NCBI GenBank assembly: GCA_049680625.1
Contig: JBAUID010000105.1
Coordinates: forward strand, 1-21,848
Direction: 5' to 3'
DNA: 21,848 nt
Source: JAUIAI01 sp049680625
GTDB taxonomy: Bacteria; Pseudomonadota; Gammaproteobacteria; Burkholderiales; Burkholderiaceae_E
Shown one piece after another: positions 8,256-15,768 of this stretch (its first letter is position 1; each line of letters begins with the position of its first letter). The notes under the pieces were generated by a model, which saw nothing but the letters and a program-made list of their open reading frames with translations, was not told where the DNA came from and ran no database searches. A program made the position numbers and the translations under genes.

Positions 8256-8284
8256 TTAATAATTTCACGTGAAATCATTGTCAA
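8256..8284 (-). promoter_or_regulatory. Candidate sigma70-type maeB promoter
   Basis: Read leftward: a perfect -35 TTGACA (8284-8279), a 17-nt spacer, then -10 TATTAA (8261-8256; 4 of 6). The start would be near 8249. The -35 overlaps the zwf -35 on the other strand, and the spacer is almost entirely the palindrome at 8262-8275. Confidence 0.55.
8262..8275. repeat. Perfect 14-bp palindrome, possible operator
   Basis: ATTTCACGTGAAAT is an exact palindrome with a central CG. It fills 14 of 17 spacer positions of the proposed maeB promoter and lies directly upstream of the zwf -35, centred about 45 nt before the zwf start. It does not resemble the HexR boxes. The even length and central CG would suit a LacI-type or other dimeric regulator, but the binder is unknown. 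Confidence 0.6.
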
Positions 8285-8307
8285 TCAATGAAATTTTGGC
8301 AGATAAT
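8278..8307 (+). promoter_or_regulatory. Candidate sigma70-type zwf promoter
   Basis: -35 TTGTCA (8278-8283; 5 of 6), an 18-nt spacer, and -10 GATAAT (8302-8307; 5 of 6). The start would be near 8314, inside the second HexR-like box and about 30 nt before the zwf ATG. Confidence 0.6.
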
Positions 8308-8309
8308 TT

Positions 8310-8324
8310 TGTAATCTAATTACC
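8310..8324. promoter_or_regulatory. HexR-like operator overlapping the zwf start
   Basis: TGTAATCTAATTACC has half-sites TGTAAT and ATTACC and agrees with the remembered HexR consensus at 12 of 15 positions. It covers the proposed zwf transcription start, a classical repressor position that KDPG binding to HexR would relieve. Confidence 0.72.
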
Positions 8325-8344
8325 ATTCTGACCCGCCCTTTGTA

Positions 8345-9805
8345 ATGAACTTTGATATCGTTTTCTTTGGTGGCACCGGTGATCTGACCTGGCGCAAGCT
8401 GATGCCAGCCCTGTTTGATGCCAATCGCCACGGGGCACTACCGGGTTCCGGCAGGATCCTCTCTATATCCCGAAAGCCGATGGGAGCGGACGACTACCGT
8501 CGATGGTTGCGCGAACAATTCACACAGGTTGAGTGGGACGAGCCCTTTAGTGAAGCCGACTTCGGGCAGTTTGCCCAGATGATCGACTATCGAAGCGCAG
8601 ACCTGGACAGCCCGGAGATCTATTCTGAGTTGGCCACCTGGATTAACAACGCAGACGCCGAGGCCGTCGTTTTGTACATGGCGACAGCCCCTGGCTTATT
8701 CGAAAAGATTGCCCGCGGTGTTGCCGGCGCCGGACTGACGGACAAACGTATTCGGCTTGTGCTGGAAAAGCCGCTAGGCAAAGACCTGGAATCATCAACC
8801 CGAATCAATCATGCGGTTCGTGAACTGTTCTCCGAAGATCAGATTTTTCGAATTGACCATTATCTGGGCAAACAATCCGTACAAAATCTGATGGCGCTTC
8901 GCTTTGGTAATGCATTCTTTGAACCATTGTGGCGCAGAGAATCGATTAAGAGTGTCCATATCACCATTGCCGAAGACCTCGGCGTTGGTAGTCGCGGCGA
9001 CTACTACGATACCAGTGGCGCACTGCGTGACATGGTTCAGAATCACTTACTGCAGCTGTTATGCATTGTTGCCATGGAACCACCAATTAGCGACGGCGCT
9101 GACGACGTCCGCGACGAAAAGTTGAAAGTTCTCCGGAGCCTGCGGCCATTCACAAAAGAAAGTATTGGCCGTGACGTTGTCCGTGGACAATACACGGCAG
9201 GAAAAATAGACGGTAGCCCAGTGCCCGGCTACCTTGAGCAAGACGGTGTCCCCGCCAACAGCACAACCGAAACCTTTGTCGCCCTTCGGGCTGAAATCGA
9301 TAACTGGCGTTGGGCTGGCGTGCCATTTTTTCTGCGCACGGGCAAGCGGCTTGCCAATCGCGGCGGCGAAATTGTCATTAATTTTCGGCAGCTGCCAGTA
9401 TCAATATTCGAACTACCGGAATCACAACCCAACAATCGCCTGGTCATTCGCTTTCAGCCGGAAGATACAATTGAGATGCAAATGCTCGCCAAAGCATCTA
9501 ACCGGGAACGTGCGGAAATCGGCAAGCTGGCACCTGTCACCCTCGATCTGGACTTCACCAAAACCTTCGGCGGCAACAGTATTGCTGCGTACGAACGACT
9601 GCTGCGTAAGCTGATTGCCGGACGACTCGATTTATTTGTCCGCATGGATGAACAACTCGCAGCCTGGGAATGGGTAATGCCCATTCTTGACCACTGGGCA
9701 GCGGATTCCAGTGCGCCCTATCCGTACAAAGCAGGTTCGTGGGGGCCAGCGGCTGCCAGCGCTCTGGCTGCGCGTCACGACACTACCTGGCCCGAAGAGT
9801 TTTGA
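8345..9805 (+). CDS. zwf: Glucose-6-phosphate 1-dehydrogenase
   Basis: Oxidises glucose-6-phosphate to 6-phosphogluconolactone with NAD(P)+, the entry step of the Entner-Doudoroff and oxidative pentose phosphate pathways. The protein is 486 aa, normal for the family. The nucleotide-binding start FFGGTGDLTWRKLMPAL (7-23) has GGTGDL in place of the common GASGDL. EKPLGKD (141-147) and the substrate site RIDHYLGK (169-176, with Asp171, His172 and Lys176) are present, as is the catalytic His234 in VQNHLLQ. The C-terminal PFFLRTGKRL is conserved. It is the first gene of zwf-hexR-edd-eda, and the hexR TTG overlaps its TGA. The ATG has no visible Shine-Dalgarno sequence (the preceding bases are pyrimidine-rich). 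Regulation by HexR is supported by the box over the promoter start. Cofactor preference is not readable. Confidence 0.96.
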   Translation: MNFDIVFFGGTGDLTWRKLMPALFDANRHGALPGSGRILSISRKPMGADDYRRWLREQFTQVEWDEPFSEADFGQFAQMIDYRSADLDSPEIYSELATWINNADAEAVVLYMATAPGLFEKIARGVAGAGLTDKRIRLVLEKPLGKDLESSTRINHAVRELFSEDQIFRIDHYLGKQSVQNLMALRFGNAFFEPLWRRESIKSVHITIAEDLGVGSRGDYYDTSGALRDMVQNHLLQLLCIVAMEPPISDGADDVRDEKLKVLRSLRPFTKESIGRDVVRGQYTAGKIDGSPVPGYLEQDGVPANSTTETFVALRAEIDNWRWAGVPFFLRTGKRLANRGGEIVINFRQLPVSIFELPESQPNNRLVIRFQPEDTIEMQMLAKASNRERAEIGKLAPVTLDLDFTKTFGGNSIAAYERLLRKLIAGRLDLFVRMDEQLAAWEWVMPILDHWAADSSAPYPYKAGSWGPAAASALAARHDTTWPEEF

Positions 9806-10659
9806 CCCTCGTCGATCGTATCCGGATAACCCTTAACAACCTGGCCCCGGCAGAAGCCAGGGTTGGGCGGTTGGTCGTCGACGATCCGAGCGGGTTTTCG
9901 CGTCTGCCCGTAGCGGAACTTGCGGCCCGTGCCCGGGTCAGTAAGCCAACAGTGGTGCGCTTTTGCCGTAGCCTTGGTTATCAGGGTTTAAGTGACTTCA
10001 AGTTGAAACTTGCCGGCGATTTGGCCCAGGGTGTGCCTTTTGTCCACCAGGGGGTACAAGCCAGCGACGACATCAATGCGGTGGTCAGTAAAGTTCTCGA
10101 CAACCATGTCAGCACGCTAATCGGTTTTCGTAACCAGGTAAGCAGTCGGCAGTTTGGCATTGCCGCTGATGCGCTGACCAGCACAATTAGCCGCTCAGGT
10201 CGGATCGAATTTTACGGCGCGGGCAATTCGGGCATTGTCGCCCAGGACGGACAGCACAAGCTGTTCCGAATGGGATGCAACACGATCGCCTATGCTGACG
10301 GCCACATGATGGTTATGGCGGCCACCTTACTGACCGAAAAAGACAGCGCAATCATTATTTCTAATTCTGGCCGCAGTCGCGATTTACTCGATGCAGCAGA
10401 AATTGCCATGAAACGCGGCGCCACCGTCATCGCTATTACTGCCAGCGGCTCGCCACTCGCATCTTGTTGTACTGTTTTGCTGGCAGCAGACCACACGGAG
10501 AGCTATGACACCTATAGTCCGATGGCCTCACGCCTGTTGCACCTGAGCATTATCGATATTCTGAGCACCCTGGTGGCAATGGGTCTTGGGCAATCTGTTC
10601 AGCAACTTCAACTCGCGATTAAAGAAAATCTCGTGTCCAGACGCTACCGGGCATCCTAA
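9802..10659 (+). CDS. hexR: HexR-type transcriptional regulator (RpiR family, SIS domain)
   Basis: 285 aa. An N-terminal RpiR helix-turn-helix domain (about 1-77) holds PVAELAARARVSKPTVVRFCRSLGY (pieces at 36-60), with SDFKLKLAGDLAQG following as in HexR proteins. A C-terminal SIS sugar-phosphate domain (about 120-255) carries IEFYGAGNSG and IIISNSGRSRDLL. By family knowledge HexR represses sugar catabolic genes and is released by KDPG, the Edd product. The TTG at 9802 is chosen because it starts the family-like MTLVDRIRITLNNL and overlaps the zwf stop as TTGA, with GAAGAG just upstream. Reading further back gives residues encoded inside zwf that look unrelated. The rare start may keep regulator level low. 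HexR-like boxes lie upstream of zwf, so it probably controls its own operon. Confidence 0.88.
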   Translation: MTLVDRIRITLNNLAPAEARVGRLVVDDPSGFSRLPVAELAARARVSKPTVVRFCRSLGYQGLSDFKLKLAGDLAQGVPFVHQGVQASDDINAVVSKVLDNHVSTLIGFRNQVSSRQFGIAADALTSTISRSGRIEFYGAGNSGIVAQDGQHKLFRMGCNTIAYADGHMMVMAATLLTEKDSAIIISNSGRSRDLLDAAEIAMKRGATVIAITASGSPLASCCTVLLAADHTESYDTYSPMASRLLHLSIIDILSTLVAMGLGQSVQQLQLAIKENLVSRRYRAS

Positions 10660-10692
10660 GCCGCGGCAAACGAGAAGACATCTAAAGGAAAT

Positions 10693-12468
10693 ATGATGAA
10701 CGAAACCGTTACGATGGTCACCCGGAGAATCCAGGAACGCAGCCGAGACAGCCGTTCGCATTATCTTGCTATTGTTAAGGACGCAGCCAGCCGGCCGCCC
10801 AATCGCGACGCCGCGGGATGCGCCAATCTTGCCCATGCCTGGGCCGCATTGCCAGCCAAAGACAGGCTTAGTATCCGGGTAGACAAGGCACCAAACCTGG
10901 CGGTTGTGACTGCTTACAACGATATGCTGTCGGCCCACCAACCCTACGCGGGATATCCCGAAGTTCTGCGGGATGAGGCTCGGCGGCAGGGGGCAACAAC
11001 CCAGGTTGCCGGTGGAGTACCAGCCATGTGTGACGGCATAACCCAGGGAATGCCTGGCATGGAATTAAGCTTGTTTTCCCGCGACGTTATTGCGATGTCT
11101 ACCGCTATCGCACTGTCACACGATATGTTCGACGGCGCACTATTGCTGGGCATTTGCGACAAGATCGTTCCGGGGCTGTTGATTGGCGCGCTACATTTTG
11201 GACATCTGCCGTGCGTATTCGTTCCGGCCGGACCAATGCCGTCCGGATTACCGAACAAAGAAAAAGCAGCCGTCCGAGAAGCTTTTGCCCGCGGCGAAGC
11301 AAGCCGGGACGAACTACTTGATGCCGAGTTATCGGCCTACCATTCACCAGGCACTTGTACGTTTTACGGTACCGCAAACAGCAACCAGATGTTGCTCGAA
11401 GCGATGGGCCTGCATGTGCCGAATGCTGCCTTTGAGCCCCCGGGTAGTTCAAAACGGGAAGCACTGACTCGTCTGGCAGTGACTACCGTTTTGGAGATCG
11501 GTCGCAATAAACGTTACACACCGATCGGCCGGTTGGTCGACGAACGTTGTATCGTCAATGCATTGGTTGCCTTGCTGGCAACCGGCGGATCCACCAATCA
11601 CCTGATTCACTGGGTGGCAGTCGCAGCAGCTGCCGGAATCAAAATAAACTGGGACGACTTTGATGATTTGTCAGCCGTTGTTCCCTTACTGACCCGCATT
11701 TATCCGAACGGCAGCGCCGACGTGAACGATTTTCAGGCGGCCGGAGGGCCGGTATTTGTGCTTAAAGAATTAGCAGCAGCCGGGCTCATGCACGCGGATG
11801 TCAATACCGTTGTTGAAGGTGGCATGCAAACGGTCTGCAAATCCGCTCGTCAGCACACTGGTGACCCGGCGGTACTGCGCAGCGCCGCGGAACCGTTTTC
11901 TCCACACGGCGGCTTGCGCCTGCTGGCTGGTAACCTGGGCCGGGCCGTTATTAAGGTATCGGCTATTGCCGAGGACCGCCACGTCATCAAAGCACCCGCG
12001 CGGGTCTTTGATTCCCAGCAAGAATTTCTGGACGCTTTTAACAACAATGAAATGAACCACGATATGGTGGCTGTTGTCCGCTTTCAGGGTCCACGGGCCA
12101 ACGGTATGCCCGAATTGCACAAATTGACCCCGCCGCTGGGCGTTCTGCAATCCAGGGGGTTGCGCGTGGGTCTTGTAACCGACGGCCGAATGAGCGGCGC
12201 GTCCGGCAACGTGCCGGCCGCGATTCACGTCACGCCGGAGTCAATCGACAACGGGCCGCTGGCCCGTGTACGTGACGGTGACATGATCGTGCTTGACGCT
12301 GTCAATGGTGAGCTGGACGCACTGGTCTCGCCTGAGGAATGGGCGAAACGTGAGCAGCAAATGCCCAACAAGACCTCGCCATCATCATTCGGCTATGGGC
12401 GCGAGTTGTTTGCGGGTTTTCGTCAACGCGCATCGGGCGCCGAACAAGGAGCAAGCACGTGGATGTAA
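10693..12468 (+). CDS. edd: Phosphogluconate dehydratase
   Basis: Dehydrates 6-phosphogluconate to KDPG, the first dedicated Entner-Doudoroff step. 591 aa, of the IlvD/Edd family. Iron-sulfur cluster cysteines are expected at Cys113 (GGVPAMCDGITQG), Cys155 (LGICDK) and Cys222 (SPGTCTFYGTANSN). Other family blocks are LLATGGSTNHL and the C-terminal VTDGRMSGASGNVPAAIH. The EDD-specific phosphosugar type, rather than IlvD, is supported by the operon and by the N-terminal ~70 residues. The gene begins ATGATG. AAAGGAA at 10684-10690 is spaced better for the second ATG (10696) than the first, so the protein may be one residue shorter. It overlaps eda by 10 nt. Oxygen sensitivity of the cluster is a family property. 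Confidence 0.95.
   Translation: MMNETVTMVTRRIQERSRDSRSHYLAIVKDAASRPPNRDAAGCANLAHAWAALPAKDRLSIRVDKAPNLAVVTAYNDMLSAHQPYAGYPEVLRDEARRQGATTQVAGGVPAMCDGITQGMPGMELSLFSRDVIAMSTAIALSHDMFDGALLLGICDKIVPGLLIGALHFGHLPCVFVPAGPMPSGLPNKEKAAVREAFARGEASRDELLDAELSAYHSPGTCTFYGTANSNQMLLEAMGLHVPNAAFEPPGSSKREALTRLAVTTVLEIGRNKRYTPIGRLVDERCIVNALVALLATGGSTNHLIHWVAVAAAAGIKINWDDFDDLSAVVPLLTRIYPNGSADVNDFQAAGGPVFVLKELAAAGLMHADVNTVVEGGMQTVCKSARQHTGDPAVLRSAAEPFSPHGGLRLLAGNLGRAVIKVSAIAEDRHVIKAPARVFDSQQEFLDAFNNNEMNHDMVAVVRFQGPRANGMPELHKLTPPLGVLQSRGLRVGLVTDGRMSGASGNVPAAIHVTPESIDNGPLARVRDGDMIVLDAVNGELDALVSPEEWAKREQQMPNKTSPSSFGYGRELFAGFRQRASGAEQGASTWM
12446..12451 (+). promoter_or_regulatory. Ribosome binding site supporting the GTG start of eda
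   Basis: AAGGAG sits inside the end of edd, 7 nt before GTG-12459. It supports that start rather than a later one, and suggests translational coupling of edd and eda. Confidence 0.7.
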
Positions 12469-13121
12469 CTCAGATATCTACAACTGATCTGCCAGACTAC
12501 GGACCGGTCATCCCGGTAATCACCATCGACAATGCGGACATTGCCGTCCCCCTGGCCACAGCCCTGGTTGCTGGTGGCGTCAAAGTCCTTGAGGTGACAT
12601 TGCGAACTACTGCCGCACTGGCCGCTATCGAGGCTATTGCCCGAAACGTACCAGACGCTATTGTTGGAGCCGGTACGGTGCTCACGGCAGCGGATGCCAG
12701 TGCGAGCGCCGCGGCCGGTGCGATGTTTGCTGTGAGCCCGGGTTTTACTGTGTCTATTGCCAATGCGTGTGCGACGGCAGATTTGCCATTGCTACCCGGG
12801 GTATCCTCCGGGTCCGAAGTCATGGCCGCAATGGATGCTGGCTTTAACTTCCTCAAATTTTTTCCGGCCGGGCCGGCCGGCGGACCCGACATGCTGAAAG
12901 CATTGAGTGGCCCGTTTACCCAGACCCGCTTTTGCCCCACTGGCGGAATCAATCCGGCCAATGCCGCGCAATATCTGAGCCTGCCAAATGTTCTTTGTGT
13001 TGGTGGCTCCTGGCTGACCCCGGCAAGCCTGCTGGCAAGCCACGACTGGCCTGCGATCACCGCACTGGCAAAGAACGCCGCTTCGTTACGCAAGGGACAG
13101 GCGAAACCCAGTCATTTCTGA
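12459..13121 (+). CDS. eda: KDPG aldolase (2-dehydro-3-deoxy-phosphogluconate aldolase)
   Basis: Cleaves KDPG to pyruvate and glyceraldehyde-3-phosphate. 220 aa, a single TIM-barrel class I aldolase. The Schiff-base lysine is Lys133 in FLKFFPA, and the base is Glu45 in VLEVTLRT with Arg49 alongside, the same numbers as in the E. coli enzyme. GAGTVL (70-75), SPGF (93-96), LLPGVSSGSE and PTGGI complete the phosphate and substrate sites. It starts at a GTG that overlaps the edd end by 10 nt. It is the last core enzyme of the operon, and the next gene is 88 bp away. No terminator is obvious after it. Confidence 0.95.
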   Translation: MDVTQISTTDLPDYGPVIPVITIDNADIAVPLATALVAGGVKVLEVTLRTTAALAAIEAIARNVPDAIVGAGTVLTAADASASAAAGAMFAVSPGFTVSIANACATADLPLLPGVSSGSEVMAAMDAGFNFLKFFPAGPAGGPDMLKALSGPFTQTRFCPTGGINPANAAQYLSLPNVLCVGGSWLTPASLLASHDWPAITALAKNAASLRKGQAKPSHF

Positions 13122-13209
13122 CGAGCCTGAGCTATCGCAGTCACCACAACCCTGATGACCGCATCGTGACACAATACGAGGGTAATAACTGCCGGATCAG
13201 GGTTGCCTT

Positions 13210-13617
13210 ATGCTTGATATATCAAAACTCCAGACATTGTTCGAACCGCTGTTCCCAGGGTTGCTGGGCGTCGAATTACAAGAGGCAGAGAAAGACCTCG
13301 TGCAGGCAACCATGAAAATTCGCCCCGATTTATGCTCTGGGGTCGGCAGTGCCCACTGGGGTGCCCTGGTTGGGCTTGCACAAACCCTGGGTGCGGTTGG
13401 CTCCGTGTTGAACCTGCCGGAGAATTACCGGACCAAAACCCTGAGCACCAATACGCAGTTTCACGCCGAAGCTCCGGCCGGCGATACCGTCACTGCAGTC
13501 TGTGTTCCGGATTTGATCACCGAAGACCGGATGATCTGGAAGACCCGGATCACCAATAACGCTGATGAACTGTGTGCCGAAATCACCCAGACCCAGGAGG
13601 TTTTCCCGGAGGCATAG
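13210..13617 (+). CDS. Hotdog-fold thioesterase-like protein (PaaI/DUF4442 type)
   Basis: 135 aa, the size of a single hotdog domain. Features typical of PaaI/DUF4442-like proteins are the central helix region with SAHWGALVGLAQTLGAVG (48-65 or so) and the strands TKTLSTNTQFHAEAPAGDTVTA. I expect acyl-CoA thioester hydrolysis, but the substrate cannot be read and the usual acidic catalytic residue is not certain. There is no signal peptide. The ATG at 13210 is weakly supported by AGGG about 7 nt upstream. It follows eda by 88 bp in the same direction and precedes the aminotransferase by 88 bp, so it may be a separate or read-through unit. No functional link to the Entner-Doudoroff enzymes is evident. 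Confidence 0.75.
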   Translation: MLDISKLQTLFEPLFPGLLGVELQEAEKDLVQATMKIRPDLCSGVGSAHWGALVGLAQTLGAVGSVLNLPENYRTKTLSTNTQFHAEAPAGDTVTAVCVPDLITEDRMIWKTRITNNADELCAEITQTQEVFPEA

Positions 13618-13705
13618 TACTGATCGTCCGGACTCTTGCACGACAGCCTGCCCAAGCACGGCGATTTAGTCTAGAGTTGTGACTTAACCAACGAGGACAA
13701 TCCAG

Positions 13706-15082
13706 ATGAATACCGTGGCCGATACCGCAGAAGCCCGTGATGCCCGCTTTCACTTTCACAGCTACACCAACGCTCTGACCCATCTCGAAATGGGCCCGCT
13801 TGTCATTGTTAAAGGGGATGGCCCCTTTGTTATCGATAATGCCGGCAACCGCTACCTGGAAGCAATGTCAGGCCTGTGGAGTACCGCCCTGGGCTTTAGT
13901 GAACAACGCCTTGTTGATGCCGCAACCCGGCAGATGAAAGAACTGCCCTACTACCATAACTTCGCGCACCGTTCACACAATCCGGTAATCGACCTCGCCG
14001 AAAAGCTGGTTTCCCTCGCCCCCGTTCCCATGAGTAAAGTGTTCTTTACTAACAGCGGGTCAGAAGCAAACGATACGGTCATGAAACTGCTTTGGTATCG
14101 GTCCAATTCAATTGGTGAACCCAAGCGCAAAAAGTTCATCAGCCGGATTCGTGGTTACCACGGCGTGACTATCGGGTCCGGCAGCCTGACCGGCTTGCCG
14201 TATAACCACCAATCGTTTGATTTACCAATCGAACAAGTGCTGCATACCAGCTGCCCACATTTCTGGCGCGAAGCCCACGAAGGTGAGACTGAAGAACAAT
14301 TCAGCACCCGAATGGCATCCGATCTTGAAGAAATGATTGTTCGCGAAGGCCCGGATACTATTGCAGCCATGTTTGGAGAACCCGTGATGGGTGCTGGTGG
14401 TGTCGTTGTTCCACCTGCAGGCTACTGGGAAAAGATTCAGGCTGTTCTGAAGAAATACGACATCATCTTCGTTGCTGACGAAGTAATCTGCGGATTCGGA
14501 CGAACCGGAAATCTCTTCGGTTGCCAGACTTATGACATCAAACCTGATGTCATGGTGATGTCGAAACAACTGACGTCAACTTACTTCCCGATGTCTGCCA
14601 TCATGATGAACGAACGGGTCTTTTCGCCAATTCGCGACGAAAGCAACCGGGTCGGTGTTCTGGGCCATGGCTTTACCGGCGCCGGCCATCCGGTCGGAGC
14701 CGCAATTGCCAATGAAAACATTGCAATTATCGAGGAGCGTAAACTGGTCGACCATGCAGCCAAAACCGGCGCTTACTTACAGCAGCAATTGCGCAGTTTG
14801 TCAGAGCATCCTCTGGTTGGCGAGGTTCGCGGCGTTGGCATGATTGCCGCCGTGGAAATGGTTGCTGATAAAAAGACAAAAGCCCCCCTCGGTGAAGCTG
14901 GGAAACTCGGCGCGCTGGTACAAAATGCAATGCAGCGCAACGGTGTTATTTCGCGGGCAATGAAAGATTCGCTGGCGTTTTGTCCGCCGCTGATTATTTC
15001 CAATGCTGAAGTCGATCTGATCGTCAATACGCTCAGCAAGAGCCTTGATGAGGTGCAGTCGCAAGTCAGCGCATCCGCATAA
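13706..15082 (+). CDS. Class III PLP-dependent aminotransferase (omega-transaminase type)
   Basis: 458 aa, fold type I, subgroup II. Phosphate-binding TNSGSEAND (115-123), the aromatic-rich IRGYHGVT (148-155), the PLP-ring Asp258 in VADEVICGFGRTG, and the Schiff-base Lys287 in MSKQLTSTYFP are all present. The SKQL form of the lysine motif, in place of SKGL, and PYYHNFAHRSHNP match the family of taurine-, beta-alanine-, putrescine- and GABA-pyruvate aminotransferases. I expect transfer from a terminal amine to pyruvate or another keto acid, but cannot tell the donor. Polyamine catabolism (SpuC-like) is one option. GAGGA lies 8 nt before the ATG. The cytochrome b561 gene follows after 14 nt, probably in one transcript. 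Confidence 0.88.
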   Translation: MNTVADTAEARDARFHFHSYTNALTHLEMGPLVIVKGDGPFVIDNAGNRYLEAMSGLWSTALGFSEQRLVDAATRQMKELPYYHNFAHRSHNPVIDLAEKLVSLAPVPMSKVFFTNSGSEANDTVMKLLWYRSNSIGEPKRKKFISRIRGYHGVTIGSGSLTGLPYNHQSFDLPIEQVLHTSCPHFWREAHEGETEEQFSTRMASDLEEMIVREGPDTIAAMFGEPVMGAGGVVVPPAGYWEKIQAVLKKYDIIFVADEVICGFGRTGNLFGCQTYDIKPDVMVMSKQLTSTYFPMSAIMMNERVFSPIRDESNRVGVLGHGFTGAGHPVGAAIANENIAIIEERKLVDHAAKTGAYLQQQLRSLSEHPLVGEVRGVGMIAAVEMVADKKTKAPLGEAGKLGALVQNAMQRNGVISRAMKDSLAFCPPLIISNAEVDLIVNTLSKSLDEVQSQVSASA

Positions 15083-15096
15083 CAAGGGGCCGGCAC

Positions 15097-15768
15097 TTGA
15101 GTCCAGATGAAGCAAACTTAGCGGCTGCCAATAAAGCTGGTAGCCGCTCCCTGGTCTGGGATTGGCCGCTGCGAGTTTTTCACTGGGCCTTGCTTGCTTC
15201 AGTGGCGACGTCCTGGATCGCCATTGAAGTTTTCGACAACATCGATATTCACGTGCAAAGCGGCCAGATAATCCTGGGGCTACTGGTATTTCGGTTGCTG
15301 TGGGGTTTGTTTGGCCCGGCGAGCGCGCAGTTTCATCACTTTATACGCGGGCCGCGCACGATCATCGCTTATCTGAAGGGCCTGCCGGTGAGCTACCTTG
15401 GACACAATCCAATCGGCGCTTTATCAGTTGTTGCAATGCTGGCCTCGCTTATCGTTCAAGTCGTCAGTGGCTTGTGCTCTGATGACGACGTGTATACAAC
15501 GGGGCCCCTCACCAAGTATTTGAGTGAAAGCCAGGTTGCCCTCGCAAATTTGGTTCACGAATGGAATCAAAAAGTTCTGCTCGTGCTAATTGCAACCCAC
15601 GTAATCGCCATATTTTTCTACTTGATCAAGAAGCGGACAAATTTAATTACGCCAATGCTCAGTGGCCGTTCAGACTCAAGTAGGGCAATTAAACCGCGGC
15701 CCGCCTGGCTGGCAATTGTCATGATTGTTCTTGCCGTGTACGTTGCCTGGGCAATCTTTGCCTTGTAG
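15097..15768 (+). CDS. Cytochrome b561-type diheme membrane protein
   Basis: 223 aa inner-membrane protein of the bacterial b561/hydrogenase cytochrome-b type. WPLRVFHWALL near the N-terminus is typical. About four to five membrane spans are predicted (around 27-45, 55-73, 105-125, 155-176 and 201-222). Candidate heme ligands are His29, His52, His154 and His168. The family moves electrons between quinones and periplasmic or soluble carriers. No cytochrome c or dehydrogenase partner is encoded in the same direction, which leaves it an orphan, although a convergent flavoprotein ends 4 bp away. The start is a TTG with AAGGGG about 8 nt upstream, and no in-frame ATG exists nearby. It sits 14 nt after the aminotransferase stop. 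Confidence 0.85.
   Translation: MSPDEANLAAANKAGSRSLVWDWPLRVFHWALLASVATSWIAIEVFDNIDIHVQSGQIILGLLVFRLLWGLFGPASAQFHHFIRGPRTIIAYLKGLPVSYLGHNPIGALSVVAMLASLIVQVVSGLCSDDDVYTTGPLTKYLSESQVALANLVHEWNQKVLLVLIATHVIAIFFYLIKKRTNLITPMLSGRSDSSRAIKPRPAWLAIVMIVLAVYVAWAIFAL

Larger units (their letters stand above)
7957..8344. promoter_or_regulatory. Divergent maeB/zwf control region (388 bp, no gene)
   Basis: The 8191-8330 part is AT-rich and carries the signals. Two HexR-like boxes, overlapping back-to-back sigma70-type promoters and a 14-bp palindrome are listed separately. The remaining stretch, 7957-8190, would be the maeB leader, nearly 300 nt if the promoter at 8256-8284 is the real one. In it I see only a weak imperfect inverted repeat near 8053-8069 and no leader peptide or recognisable riboswitch. 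Confidence 0.7.

Noticed and set aside
12862..12885. GC-rich palindromic run of CCGG/GGCC inside eda
   Set aside because: It encodes the Pro-Ala-Gly-rich stretch right after the catalytic lysine and is explained by codon use.
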